Shown here: one piece after another, positions 8,450 to 16,665 of the stretch
How the letters are laid out: each line of letters starts with the position of its first letter
Position numbering within the stretch: position 1 is the first letter of the stretch
Virus record (IMG/VR): IMGVR_UViG_3300038439_000027
Coordinates: 1-45,243 of that record
Length of the DNA: 45,243 nt
Direction: 5' to 3' (one strand)
DNA from: a virus
The notes under the pieces: generated by a model
What the model was told of the DNA's origin: nothing
The model's database searches: none
The model's input: only the letters and a program-made list of their open reading frames with translations
Program-made: the position numbers and the translations under genes

Positions 8450-9183
8450 ATTTAGAAAAAGTATTTAACCGGAAGCGAGTGAAAGAGGAAGCGGAGAAAA
8501 CACCTCTGACAATTGGAGAAATGCAAGGAATGTTCCATGATTACGGAATACGAGTATTTAACACAGAGACGAACGAGCTTGAAATTGCAACGATGCACAA
8601 TGCCACCACCGCTGATTTGTTGAGAGTCATTAAATATTACGAAGATAATTTAATCCGCATATCTAAAGAATATGCGGAAGAACAGCAACTTTTACAATTA
8701 CAAAAAGAAATAAGAGAAATAGCAGATGGTGAGTTTTTGCCTGATGGTGACAGTGTGAATATTCCAACTCTATTATGGGCGGAAAATTGGGTAAGAATAT
8801 TTGACGAGATTGCACCACTTGCAACAGAAGAAGGAATGCAAGAACAACTTCTTAGCTCTGCAAATAAAATGGTTAAGCAAGCGTTAAATACAAAAATTGC
8901 CGATATAATTTGGGAGAAACGTTACAGCGTTACTGAAGCAGACGATGGGTTTGGAAGATGGATGAGGATAGGCAGAATAAACGACATGACGGTAGCAATT
9001 ATTACCAAAGCCGTTCACCTGGAGAAAACAAAATATGTTGTAAAGCTTCCGAATAACAAGGGAGATGAAAGTTTGCAAAGTGATATCATAGTAAACAGCG
9101 AGAATGAGGCAATGTTGGAAGCTGAGAAGTTTATCGCCGGGTATGTTGCAAATTTTAGAAAAATGGAAGCGATCGGAAAATAG
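8446..9183 (+). CDS. Hypothetical early protein
   Basis: 245 residues, coupled to the replisome-organiser-like gene through an ATGA overlap, with a GGAGAA box upstream. Mostly helical: an acidic coiled-coil stretch at about 60-95 (LRVIKYYEDNLIRISKEYAE EQQLLQLQKEIREI) and a C-terminal alpha/beta part. Coupling suggests a replication accessory such as a loader or adaptor, but no motif proves it. No Walker motif is present. Confidence 0.7.
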   Translation: MNLEKVFNRKRVKEEAEKTPLTIGEMQGMFHDYGIRVFNTETNELEIATMHNATTADLLRVIKYYEDNLIRISKEYAEEQQLLQLQKEIREIADGEFLPDGDSVNIPTLLWAENWVRIFDEIAPLATEEGMQEQLLSSANKMVKQALNTKIADIIWEKRYSVTEADDGFGRWMRIGRINDMTVAIITKAVHLEKTKYVVKLPNNKGDESLQSDIIVNSENEAMLEAEKFIAGYVANFRKMEAIGK

Positions 9184-9212
9184 TTTTTGTAAAATTAAAT
9201 AAAATGAAATAA

Positions 9213-9242
9213 GTTAACACATGTAATTTTTAATAAATTAAC
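9213..9242 (+). promoter_or_regulatory. 30-base GTTAA...TTAAC dyad element, copy 1
   Basis: Begins GTTAACACAT and ends AAATTAAC, with 5-base inverted ends 20 bases apart. It lies just upstream of the ATAGGAGC ribosome site of the next gene. Five related 30-base elements occur upstream of other genes. It could be a promoter or an operator; the strand and role are inferred. Confidence 0.45.
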
Positions 9243-9256
9243 ATAGGAGCTGAAGC

Positions 9257-9589
9257 ATGGAAAAAAGAATGAGAACTAAGCCGCGATTTGATCTTGAAGA
9301 AGTTAAAAAAATATTTGAAGAATTAATTGGGAATAAGATAACAAACGGGATAGAAACAACTACAAAGATCGTTACCAGATGGAGACGAGGGGAGTTGAAA
9401 AGAATAGAGGTTAACAACGAGGATATTGGGGTTACGAACAGACATCAATACGAAACAAAACTTAACCGCGCGTTATTAATGAGCGGAAGGTTCAGACCAA
9501 ATTTTACCGGACGATTAGAGTTTGAAGTAACGATAACCGGCGGGAAATGCAGAAAAATCCATTACTCAATAAGCAATTTTATTTTTTAA
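9257..9589 (+). CDS. Hypothetical protein
   Basis: 110 basic residues with an ATAGGAGC box 8 bases before the ATG. Helix-rich N-terminus (FDLEEVKKIFEELIGNKITN) and beta-rich C-terminus (GRLEFEVTITGGKCRKIHYS). It sits directly before SSB and after a possible regulatory element, so it may open a new transcript. Family not recognised. Confidence 0.7.
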   Translation: MEKRMRTKPRFDLEEVKKIFEELIGNKITNGIETTTKIVTRWRRGELKRIEVNNEDIGVTNRHQYETKLNRALLMSGRFRPNFTGRLEFEVTITGGKCRKIHYSISNFIF

Positions 9590-9602
9590 CAAAGGAGCGA
9601 AT

Positions 9603-10013
9603 ATGTCATTTACGTTGAACCAGGTAACACTATTAGGAACGTTGGGAAAAGATTGTGAGACGAGAACAGCAGGTTCAAACACTGTTTCATCATTTAGTAT
9701 TGCAACGGAAAGAAGTTGGAAGGATAAAGCCGGAGAGTGGAAGAAGGAAACGGACTGGCATAACATTACAGTTTGGAATCCCTCAGATTACATAAAGGAG
9801 AGATTGAAAAAAGGGGCAAAAGTTTTAGTTACCGGAGAAATGCGAACGGACAAATATGAGAAAGACGGGGTTACACACTACAATACCAAAGTTATAGCAA
9901 AACAAGTTATTCCTGTGGACCGGAAGAGTGATTCGCAAAGTGAAAGCAGTGGACAACACGAAGAAGAGCGCGGAGAACAACAAACAGAAGCAACTGAAGA
10001 TTTACCGTTCTAG
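9603..10013 (+). CDS. ssb: Single-stranded DNA-binding protein
   Basis: Coats single-stranded DNA during phage replication and recombination. The OB fold covers residues 1-105: MSFTLNQVTLLGTLGKDCET, SSFSIATERSWKDKAGEWKK, ETDWHNITVW, KKGAKVLVTGEMRTDKYEKD. The tail is acidic and glutamine-rich and ends in DLPF, the canonical tip that recruits partner proteins. At 136 residues it is the usual size of a phage SSB. A clear AAAGGAGC box precedes the ATG. Identification is firm. Confidence 0.95.
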   Translation: MSFTLNQVTLLGTLGKDCETRTAGSNTVSSFSIATERSWKDKAGEWKKETDWHNITVWNPSDYIKERLKKGAKVLVTGEMRTDKYEKDGVTHYNTKVIAKQVIPVDRKSDSQSESSGQHEEERGEQQTEATEDLPF

Positions 10014-10064
10014 GATAAAAGACAAATAACAAAAATCAATCAACAAATAACAAAGGAACGTACT

Positions 10065-10949
10065 ATGAAAAAGTTACTCATTTCAATCTTGGCATTTATT
10101 TTTTCACCGATTATAAATGTGTTAAACGAACTAAAAGAGAAATTAATAGAGAAACATCACGATTTGATACTTTCGTTAAGTGCAAATTTGACAGCGGAAG
10201 CGATGAGAACTCATGAATTATTGGAAAAGATTGAGCAACGGCAGTTAGAGACAAACTACTTTATCGGTGGAGTTGCGGCAACAAAGGATGAAGAAGCGCA
10301 GTTAGGCATGATGCAAGTGTTGGGGAACTTATCTCAGCAGCTTAATCACATCGGAAGAAAAGCAACAATGCCATTAATATTTACAGCAAAAGGGCTTGCT
10401 CTAAACGTTTTACAATGCAAGAAGATCATGTTTGAATGTACTTGGGATAACATTAACGTTATGCGTTTTCTGTTAATGGTTGACGGGATTGTAGCCGATA
10501 CGTTTGAATATAACTTTGAAAAGATTTCGCTTGATCCGGGTTTTGAGAAGTCGGAAGACAAACCGGTATTTGATTTTGCACGGGTATTTTTGAAAAAGCA
10601 TACAACACTTACAAACGGGAAGAAGAATATCAGCATTATTGATCACATTGCAACATCTGCAAGCAGACTGTTAATTAGCTATGTGCCGCAAAGAGACATT
10701 CTCTATCATGCAGAGATTAATATGATTTGCTTCCGATCGATCATTTCCGCAGTAACACCGTTTTATGAAAAAGAGAAAGCGGATAGCCAAGCACTGAATA
10801 AAGCGGAAGAGCCGAAAGAAATAGAACAAGCGAAAGAAGAGCAGAACAGTGAAGAAAAAATAGAACAGACTAACATTTTCCCCTTAAATGATGCGGGTAG
10901 AACAGATGTTGCAGAACAGTCCGAAAAATCAGAACAAAAAGAACAGTAG
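10065..10949 (+). CDS. Hypothetical protein with hydrophobic N-terminus and acidic tail
   Basis: 294 residues. The N-terminus (KKLLISILAFIFSPIINVLN) looks like a signal anchor or short membrane helix. Residues 24-110 are helical; about 115-215 have mixed alpha/beta character. The tail from about 235 is made of KAEEPKEIEQAKEEQNSEEK-type repeats and is probably disordered. An AAAGGAACG box lies 7 bases before the ATG. It separates SSB from the terminase genes. I do not recognise it. Confidence 0.7.
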   Translation: MKKLLISILAFIFSPIINVLNELKEKLIEKHHDLILSLSANLTAEAMRTHELLEKIEQRQLETNYFIGGVAATKDEEAQLGMMQVLGNLSQQLNHIGRKATMPLIFTAKGLALNVLQCKKIMFECTWDNINVMRFLLMVDGIVADTFEYNFEKISLDPGFEKSEDKPVFDFARVFLKKHTTLTNGKKNISIIDHIATSASRLLISYVPQRDILYHAEINMICFRSIISAVTPFYEKEKADSQALNKAEEPKEIEQAKEEQNSEEKIEQTNIFPLNDAGRTDVAEQSEKSEQKEQ

Positions 10950-10968
10950 ATAAGAACGGTCTATACCT

Positions 10969-11745
10969 ATGCGGACAAAAGAATTCGACCAAGAGATAGT
11001 TGAGCTTATTAAAAAGCACACTCCCTTTCGTGAAATAATGGAAAAATACGGCTTCCACAGCACTTCCAAAATTGCAAGAATAAAAGCGGAGTACATTGAT
11101 GAGCCGAAGGGGAAGAAGACGCGCAGGTCCAGACCGATGAAGCAAGCGCACAAAAACAAACTTAGCATTACCGCCAACGCAATAGCTATCACTGCCAAGA
11201 GTGAGATAATAGTAAACAATGTAATCGATATTTTGGCGGGGATGAGGTACAGCATTTTTAATCTCGAGAGCATACAGAGCGAGCAGAAAGAAAAGAGCGA
11301 AAATGTTGTAGGTGAGTTGCAAGAGTTGAATAAGAAGGTTGACACTTTCTTGGATTGTGCGACCGAGGTTAGCACAGAAGCGGGAATGATTGAACTGCAA
11401 AAAGAAAAGGATGCACTAAACAAAAGGATAGGACAGGCAATAGCTGAAGCGGGAAACTTCTATGCAAGGGATACGCTAAGGATAAAGGCAATTGCGGAGT
11501 TGAGAAATCAGTTTAAGGCATTTGTGGATTTGGAAATTGTAGCTAAGGGGCTAACGCAAGTTAAGGAAGTTTTAGACACACTATTTATAGCAATGCAAGT
11601 ATTATCAGACGATACGTATGTTAGATTTAGAAACAGAGCAATCGAAATTAACCCCGTGGTTAGAGGACTATTCGCCAAGAACGAGGCGACAGTGGACGAA
11701 CCAGACAAACCGGGCGAAACACTCGATAGCGATACAAACAAGTAA
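10969..11745 (+). CDS. Putative small terminase subunit
   Basis: Position directly before the large terminase, an N-terminal HTH-like segment (FREIMEKYGFHSTSKIARIK, about 20-40), a basic linker (KGKKTRRSRPMKQAHKNK) and a long helical middle with coiled coil (about 95-150) match the usual build of small terminase subunits, which recognise the packaging site. No sequence motif proves it, as this family diverges quickly. The start has only a weak ribosome site. The 3' 128 bases overlap the large terminase frame, which is unusually long. An unrelated DNA-binding protein is the main alternative. Confidence 0.55.
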   Translation: MRTKEFDQEIVELIKKHTPFREIMEKYGFHSTSKIARIKAEYIDEPKGKKTRRSRPMKQAHKNKLSITANAIAITAKSEIIVNNVIDILAGMRYSIFNLESIQSEQKEKSENVVGELQELNKKVDTFLDCATEVSTEAGMIELQKEKDALNKRIGQAIAEAGNFYARDTLRIKAIAELRNQFKAFVDLEIVAKGLTQVKEVLDTLFIAMQVLSDDTYVRFRNRAIEINPVVRGLFAKNEATVDEPDKPGETLDSDTNK

Positions 11746-13642
11746 AAATACAATTTACCGGCGCGATGTTGGTGAAGTTGCAGACGTACTTTCTTTCTTG
11801 AGAGAATTTCTTGGGAGAGAACCGGGAAAGTTGCAACAGGACGCATACCGCGCCGTTTGGGGCGATGATCCGGGAATATGGGATACGAGATTTCACGAGA
11901 TTATTTTACTTGTTGGAATGAAGGGAGGGAAAAACTATTGGGCTGAGGGTGACATAGCATACGCAACGTACCGGATAAGCTGTTTAGAGAATCCGCATGA
12001 ATATTTTGGAAAAGTAACGGGTTCACTTATTTCCTATCCTTCAGACAAAACTTTTGATCTGGTGAACGTTAGTGTGGTTAATGAGTTGCAGGCAAAACAT
12101 GCGTTCTTTGAAAGTGTGAAAAAAGTATTAAAGCTAACAAAAGACCCAAAGACCGGAGAGAATTGGTTTGAAAGGTATGCGGGGTTAGACTTACGGGAAC
12201 AGTTTGGAGATCTGAAAAAGAAAGAAATAGTTTTTCCGGTGAAGAAAAGCGGAGGAGGAAGCATAAGGCTTTTATCTTTTAACAGCAGCAAGCAAGCGCC
12301 GGAAGGAATTCACATGCTTAGGGGTTACGCGGACGAACTTTCACGAGCAGAAACAAAAGTTGCTTATGCACAGGCGGAAGGATTGTTGGACCTTCTTTTA
12401 GGAAATACAAAAGCTTCTTTTCCGGGCAATATCGGTAAAACTATTGGATGGGCTTATCCGAATGAAACAGATTTTGATTTAACAAATTACCGGTTTGAAC
12501 TTTCGCAAGAGTTGGACGAACAAGGGATTTTGAAGAATCCCGACATGTACGGAATGAAAGCCACAACTTGGGATTTTAACCCGGCAAGAACGGAAGCGAT
12601 GTTTGAAAAGGAGTTTAGGACAAATCCTTTACGCGCAAAGTGTAGGTTTTCTTGCATTAAACCGATAAGCAAGGATAACTTTTACCAGCCGTACAGCTTT
12701 AAGTTGAAGGAAGCGGTTGATCCGGCGATAAAAAACAAGATACATTACAAGCAAACGAAAGTTTATCGAAAGTTAGAGAACGGACAAACAAAAACGGTTT
12801 CAAGCATTGAAGTGATAAATATTGTAGGAGACAAAAGGGAGAGATGTTTAGCTTATGACGCGGGTAAAACAAAGGATAGGTTTATTGTTGGTGTAGGTTA
12901 CGGTGAAACAATCGATGTAAAAAGGATGGAGTTATTCTTAGACGCTGAAACTGAGGTTATCCTTACAAACAAAAAACCGGTGGTGGACGTATTGGTGGTT
13001 ATTGAGCCGTCTCCCGGTTGTCCGGTTGATTATTTGAAGATAGGCGATATCCTTTCGATATTTTTAAAAGCATTCCCCAACATAAAAACGGCAAACAGCG
13101 ATCACTTTCAGAATGAAAAGCTTAGGCAGGAGCTTGAGGCGAAAGGAAAGGACGCGAACACCTATAATTTTAGCAACAAACAGCAAGTGAGGCTTTACGA
13201 AAAAGTAAGGTGGAATGTTTGGAACAACAACCTTGCAATTTGCGATGACACGGAAGAAACACACAAGCTGCAAATACTGATGAAGAAAATTTCTCCTTCC
13301 GGTTTATGGGTAAGCGAAGGGGAGAAGTTGTTAAACCTTGGAAATAAAATCGATCATCCGGTTTCTTCCAGCAAGGACGTGCAGGATGTTGTAGCAATAT
13401 TAAATAACGATATAATGCAGCTTGAAACGCAAGGAGTAGCAGGTATGGCAGATGGAATAGACGGATTAAGCGAAGCAAAGCTAAGGGAACTTGCAGAGCG
13501 GTTTATGGATATTAAAAGCGATTTGTTAAGGGAAGAAGTTGGACCGGACAAGATGCTGAAGATGATTGCGGAAAAGATGAATCTTGATTTGCGGCGAACG
13601 GTAAAGTTAGCAGAATTTGTAAGGGAAACCTATGATTATTGA
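11618..13642 (+). CDS. terL: Terminase large subunit
   Basis: Packaging motor: ATPase plus headful/cos nuclease. The ATPase half shows a deviant Walker A, LLVGMKGGKNYW (about residues 96-107), and a Walker B-like IHMLRGYADELSRAE (about 230-245). The RNase-H-type nuclease half has its acidic residues in YDAGKTKDRF (about 412), IEPSPGCPVDY, ANSDHFQNE and DHPVSSSKDVQDVVA (about 579), a strong large-terminase signature. At 674 residues it is large but within range. The only ATG before the conserved part is 11618, inside the small-terminase frame without a clear ribosome site; a non-ATG start after 11745 (ATT near 11755 or TTG near 11798) is possible. Function is firm, start is not. Confidence 0.93.
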   Translation: MLDLETEQSKLTPWLEDYSPRTRRQWTNQTNRAKHSIAIQTSKNTIYRRDVGEVADVLSFLREFLGREPGKLQQDAYRAVWGDDPGIWDTRFHEIILLVGMKGGKNYWAEGDIAYATYRISCLENPHEYFGKVTGSLISYPSDKTFDLVNVSVVNELQAKHAFFESVKKVLKLTKDPKTGENWFERYAGLDLREQFGDLKKKEIVFPVKKSGGGSIRLLSFNSSKQAPEGIHMLRGYADELSRAETKVAYAQAEGLLDLLLGNTKASFPGNIGKTIGWAYPNETDFDLTNYRFELSQELDEQGILKNPDMYGMKATTWDFNPARTEAMFEKEFRTNPLRAKCRFSCIKPISKDNFYQPYSFKLKEAVDPAIKNKIHYKQTKVYRKLENGQTKTVSSIEVINIVGDKRERCLAYDAGKTKDRFIVGVGYGETIDVKRMELFLDAETEVILTNKKPVVDVLVVIEPSPGCPVDYLKIGDILSIFLKAFPNIKTANSDHFQNEKLRQELEAKGKDANTYNFSNKQQVRLYEKVRWNVWNNNLAICDDTEETHKLQILMKKISPSGLWVSEGEKLLNLGNKIDHPVSSSKDVQDVVAILNNDIMQLETQGVAGMADGIDGLSEAKLRELAERFMDIKSDLLREEVGPDKMLKMIAEKMNLDLRRTVKLAEFVRETYDY

Positions 13643-13949
13643 ACCAAGGAATTGTAAAAATCCAACGTGCGGGGAAATATTTACGCCGTTAGTAAAAACA
13701 ACAGAAACGTGTTCACGGCGATGCGGGCAGGCGTGGAGAATTTACAAGGCTGCTATTTGCCAGCAGTGCGGCGATCCGCTTGATAGGAAAGGTTTTGTTT
13801 GCATAAAATGTAAAACTGCAAACCGGTTGAAGCAACAGAATATTGATAATGCAAAAAGAGGAAGCACAAAGAAATCTAATTTTGAGAAGAAGTACGAAAT
13901 CCCCTTACGGCATGATATAGTTGCGCTAGCGTATGGATGGGTACAATAA
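13632..13949 (+). CDS. Zinc-ribbon hypothetical protein
   Basis: 105 residues starting 11 bases inside the terminase gene. Paired cysteines (CKNPTCGEIF, TCSRRCGQAW, CQQCGDPL, CIKCK) form two treble-clef or ribbon-like zinc sites in the first 60 residues. A basic tail follows. Similar Cys-rich proteins accompany HNH nucleases in phages; here an HNH gene lies just downstream. DNA binding is inferred only. Confidence 0.75.
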   Translation: MIIEPRNCKNPTCGEIFTPLVKTTETCSRRCGQAWRIYKAAICQQCGDPLDRKGFVCIKCKTANRLKQQNIDNAKRGSTKKSNFEKKYEIPLRHDIVALAYGWVQ

Positions 13950-13965
13950 ATAAAATCTCATAAAT

Positions 13966-13995
13966 GTTAATATATAAGAAAATGAATATGTTAAG
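13966..13995 (+). promoter_or_regulatory. 30-base GTTAA...TTAAG dyad element, copy 2
   Basis: Begins GTTAATATATAAGAA and ends ATATGTTAAG. It overlaps both candidate ATGs of the next small gene (13982, 13988), so it cannot be a simple promoter for that gene unless translation is leaderless. The 5' half is identical to copy 6 over 15 bases. Confidence 0.45.
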
Positions 13996-14131
13996 TTTGA
14001 AACTGAAATATAAAATTAAATACTACTACACAAAGGTTTGCCATTTGTTTGGCTTTTGCCCGAAGTGTGGAACGGACGTTAATTATACGCAGAGCGGAAA
14101 GGCTGTTTGTCCGAGAGGATGCAAGTATTGA
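13982..14131 (+). CDS. Small zinc-ribbon protein
   Basis: 49 residues (ATG 13982; ATG 13988 also possible). A lysine/tyrosine-rich N-terminus precedes a ribbon with FCPKCGTDVNY and CPRGCKY, four cysteines in two pairs. The TGA overlaps the ATG of the HNH gene (TGATG), so the two are probably translated together. No ribosome binding site is evident; the 30-base element covers the start. Small Cys4 proteins of this kind are common next to phage nucleases. Confidence 0.65.
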   Translation: MNMLSLKLKYKIKYYYTKVCHLFGFCPKCGTDVNYTQSGKAVCPRGCKY

Positions 14132-14796
14132 TGCAAAGGAATCATAAAATATGTTCTGTTTGTGGCGGATTGATGCACAGACAAAGTAAAACTTGTAGAA
14201 CGTGTTACACAAACAATAAAATCAAACTTGGGAAATATATTTATAAAAAATGTGAGTATTGTGGGGAAAGTTTCCGTACACATCAATCTCAAATAAATGT
14301 CAATCAAGGGAAATATTGCAGTATAATTTGCGCAAGAAAAGGTAGCCCAACAAGAAAAAGAAATCGAGCAATTGTAAGATGTTTCCAATGCGGGTCTGAA
14401 TTAGAAAGGCATCTAAGCGAGACCAAAAGAAGAAAAGGGGATAATAATTTTTGTTCAACTAAATGTTGGTATGAATACAACCAAAGGCAAAATCACTCAA
14501 ATTGGCAAGGGGGACAAAGTGAAAGAATGACTCACGAATATCCACATTGGAGAAGAGATGTACTAAAAAGAGATAAAGGTTTTTGCCGTTTATGTCATTC
14601 AACTACAAAGATTGAAGTACATCATATCAAAAAATTTAGTCAATATCCCGATATAAGGTGGGAGATAAGCAATGGTATTTCCCTATGCGAAGATTGCCAT
14701 AAACTTGTTACTACCTCAGAAGAATATTATGAGGCATATTTACAATTTTTAGTCGGTTTACAAGTTGTTGTTTTCGATTTCGAGAAGGTAGCATAA
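14131..14796 (+). CDS. HNH endonuclease with zinc fingers
   Basis: The C-terminal third is a classic HNH nuclease: CRLCHSTTKIEVHHIKKFSQ (from about residue 152) then NGISLCEDCHKLV, with paired cysteines and the HH catalytic pair. Upstream are three more Cys-pair fingers: CSVCGG...CRTCYT, CEYCGESF...CSIICARKG, CFQCGSEL...CSTKCWYEY. These probably bind DNA. ATG 14131 is chosen because it couples to the previous stop and has GAGAGGA upstream; earlier in-frame starts are TTG 14107 and ATG 14119. It is likely a homing-type or phage-exclusion nuclease in the accessory island; a packaging nuclease is less likely. Confidence 0.88.
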   Translation: MQRNHKICSVCGGLMHRQSKTCRTCYTNNKIKLGKYIYKKCEYCGESFRTHQSQINVNQGKYCSIICARKGSPTRKRNRAIVRCFQCGSELERHLSETKRRKGDNNFCSTKCWYEYNQRQNHSNWQGGQSERMTHEYPHWRRDVLKRDKGFCRLCHSTTKIEVHHIKKFSQYPDIRWEISNGISLCEDCHKLVTTSEEYYEAYLQFLVGLQVVVFDFEKVA

Positions 14797-14797
14797 G

Positions 14798-15235
14798 ATG
14801 GGAAGGTTTAGCGGATGGACGGAGGCGGCAGTAAGGCAGGTGGAAAGTAGAAAGTTACAAGTGGAAAGTGAAGGGAGTACGATTAAGAATAAGATTATGA
14901 TTAAGAAAAAGAAAGGGGAGGATGTTATAGGGAAAATTGTTTCGGCTTTGAGCGCAATTGGGTTTAAGGCAACGAGGGAATATAAGTTTTTGAGGGATAG
15001 GCGCTTCCGGTTTGATGCAGCGTTACCAGCTCATCACATTGCAATTGAGTATGAGGGAGGCACGTATTCCGGAGGAAGACACGTTCGAGGGAAAGGATAT
15101 ACGAACGATTGTAAGAAATATACCATGGCCGCTATGGAAGGGTGGACGTTATTACGTTTTACAGTTGACATTACGAAGGAAAAGAATTATGAGTACAGAA
15201 TAGCTGATGATATTAGGAGGCTGATTGAAAAGTGA
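14798..15235 (+). CDS. PD-(D/E)XK-type endonuclease
   Basis: Resembles small phage endonucleases of the PD-(D/E)XK superfamily (VSR/DUF559-like). The core is FRFDAALPAHHIAIEYEGGT (D73, E84, E86), followed by SGGRHVRGKGYTNDCKKY and GWTLLRFT, a pattern found in phage resolvase-like nucleases. Residues 15-26 (VESRKLQVESEG) are encoded by four GAAAGTG-type heptamers. This suggests that the N-terminal extension was added by the repeat; the original start could be the ATG at 14897, which lacks a good ribosome site. Start 14798 has AAGG 10 bases upstream. Could process replication or recombination intermediates; inferred. Confidence 0.78.
   Translation: MGRFSGWTEAAVRQVESRKLQVESEGSTIKNKIMIKKKKGEDVIGKIVSALSAIGFKATREYKFLRDRRFRFDAALPAHHIAIEYEGGTYSGGRHVRGKGYTNDCKKYTMAAMEGWTLLRFTVDITKEKNYEYRIADDIRRLIEK
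14843..14870. repeat. Heptamer repeat, GAAAGTG family, inside a gene
   Basis: Four consecutive 7-mers (GAAAGTA, GAAAGTT, ACAAGTG, GAAAGTG) lie within the 5' part of the nuclease gene and are read as VESRKLQVES. The same repeat is found in two other genes and one intergenic gap. Confidence 0.8.
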
Positions 15236-15560
15236 CGGCGACATCTTGTTTTTGCGGATAAAGAATGTTGCTTTGCAGAATCCGCAGCGTGATGAGGAGT
15301 TTAAGGATTTAGTGAGAGAACAAATTCCGGGGAGTGAATTTCATCATGTGTTTACAAGTACGGTAGGGATGAAGAGCACGGACCTCTTGGGTATAGCGGT
15401 AAGACCGGAAGAGCACAACAAAAACCAAACGAATCGTGACTGGCTGATTGAGAAGATACCGGGAGCGATAAGAAATTTAATAATGTATGTAATTAAGCTG
15501 AAGAAGGAAATTAATCAATTGAAAAAGGAGCTGAACAATGCAAACAAATCCATTAAGTGA
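15225..15560 (+). CDS. Hypothetical protein, possibly nuclease-like
   Basis: 111 residues from a TTG at 15225 inside the previous gene's last codons. The centre EFHHVFTSTVGMKSTDLLGI then VRPEEHNKNQTNRDWL has closely placed histidines, loosely like small phage HNH/DUF968-type proteins, but there is no cysteine pair. The C-terminus is a lysine-rich coiled coil (IKLKKEINQLKKELNNANKS). Identity is unproven. Confidence 0.6.
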   Translation: MKSDGDILFLRIKNVALQNPQRDEEFKDLVREQIPGSEFHHVFTSTVGMKSTDLLGIAVRPEEHNKNQTNRDWLIEKIPGAIRNLIMYVIKLKKEINQLKKELNNANKSIK

Positions 15561-15786
15561 GATAATTACGGATGAGCAGTACGAGCAATTGATGAAAGAG
15601 GGGTTGTTAAATCCGTTAAGGGTAAGGGACAAAATAATAAAGAAACGGTACGAAGAATTGAAAAACGGTACCGAGAAAATGTCATCCTCCGAACGTATAG
15701 ACAAAATACAGCGCGAGGAATATAAGTATTTAACTTTTGAAACAATCAGAAAGATAGTGATGAACAAATGGAAAAAGAGAAATTAA
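15538..15786 (+). CDS. Small helical hypothetical protein
   Basis: 82 charged, helical residues (ITDEQYEQLMKEGLLNPLRV, RDKIIKKRYEELKNG). AAAAGGAG lies 8 bases before the ATG, inside the preceding gene. It overlaps both neighbours, so it belongs to the same operon. No family recognised. Confidence 0.7.
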   Translation: MQTNPLSEIITDEQYEQLMKEGLLNPLRVRDKIIKKRYEELKNGTEKMSSSERIDKIQREEYKYLTFETIRKIVMNKWKKRN

Positions 15787-16253
15787 AAAGCATAGACGCG
15801 GAAAAGATTTTAGAGGAAGCCATAGAGATAGCTGAGGGTTTGGCGAGTGGATATGACAACGAGAACGGAGACGCCATGAGCACTTATCTTAGTGTGTTGG
15901 TCACTTATCTTGCCCGTTTGCCGAAGATGGAAGCGGACGCAGAGTATTTAATGAATTACAGCAAGGGAGATTATGGAGATACGGAAGCGAAGAAGGTGAA
16001 AAAGGATCAGATAAGCGCGACTTTGTTTAAGGAGGTAATGGGGGGAGAAGTTGCAACGTTTACGCGGATATATAGTTTCGTCCACCGGTTAAACTCGAAT
16101 ATTATTGAGATACAGAAATCGGTAATAACGCAGCTTAGTTACCTAAAATCAACCATGCCAAGGAACATAAATGAAGGTGAGTTGGTAAAGAAGATTGAGA
16201 GCTTAACGCGGGAAGTATCGGCGCTGAAGAAATGGAAGGAAGAAATTTTATAA
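15768..16253 (+). CDS. Helical hypothetical protein
   Basis: 161 residues, almost all helix, with a C-terminal coiled coil (EGELVKKIESLTREVSALKK). Leu and Lys heptads suggest oligomerisation. ATG 15768 lies in the 3' end of the previous gene. No catalytic motif. The length and helical content would also fit a small terminase-like or adaptor protein, but the candidate small terminase is elsewhere. Confidence 0.7.
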   Translation: MEKEKLKSIDAEKILEEAIEIAEGLASGYDNENGDAMSTYLSVLVTYLARLPKMEADAEYLMNYSKGDYGDTEAKKVKKDQISATLFKEVMGGEVATFTRIYSFVHRLNSNIIEIQKSVITQLSYLKSTMPRNINEGELVKKIESLTREVSALKKWKEEIL

Positions 16254-16279
16254 TTACGAATTAGGAATTAGGAATTAGG
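16252..16279. repeat. Heptamer repeat acting as ribosome site
   Basis: Four units (AATTACG then three GAATTAG copies) run directly into the next ATG: AGGA-ATTAGG-ATG. The AGGA of the repeat sits six bases before the start codon, the ideal Shine-Dalgarno distance, and no other ribosome site is present. Confidence 0.75.
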
Positions 16280-16474
16280 ATGAAAAAGAAGAAAGAAGAA
16301 ATAATTTATTTATTACAGGATGCGCGAAACGGGCTATATGTAGCATCGTTAGGGCATACAACGCAAGCGAAGTATGGAAGAACGTTTACAGAGAAGCAAG
16401 CGGAGAAGTATTTGGTAAAGCATCCCGAAGGTTATGAAAAGATATTGGTGCGGGAATGGGAAAAGGAAGAGTAA
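16280..16474 (+). CDS. Small hypothetical protein
   Basis: 64 basic residues (EEIIYLLQDARNGLYVASLG, TFTEKQAEKYLVKHPEGYEK). Its ribosome binding site seems to be the heptamer repeat that touches the ATG. It overlaps the following gene by 19 bases. Small proteins of this appearance occur in phages, function unknown. Confidence 0.65.
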   Translation: MKKKKEEIIYLLQDARNGLYVASLGHTTQAKYGRTFTEKQAEKYLVKHPEGYEKILVREWEKEE

Positions 16475-16653
16475 AAAAGAGGATGTGTACGAAGAAAAGG
16501 GCTTATAAATATTTCAAGTCAGCTTTGCGGGATGCTGAAAAGTTTAACAGAAGAATTTACCGATGCCCATATTGTAATAATTATCATTTAACATCAACAA
16601 AATTATGGCTGATGAAAATTATACCTATTGTAATAGGAATAATTTGCAATTGA
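16456..16653 (+). CDS. Small zinc-finger-like protein
   Basis: 65 residues. KKRAYKYFKSALRDAEKFNR then IYRCPYCNNYHLTSTKLW resembles small phage proteins with one CPxC...H knuckle (CPYCNNYHLT), which probably bind nucleic acid. After the knuckle the end is hydrophobic (LMKIIPIVIGIICN), unlike those relatives. ATG 16456 overlaps the previous gene; ATG 16483 is an alternative. Confidence 0.65.
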   Translation: MGKGRVKKRMCTKKRAYKYFKSALRDAEKFNRRIYRCPYCNNYHLTSTKLWLMKIIPIVIGIICN

Positions 16654-16665
16654 AAGGATAAGCGG

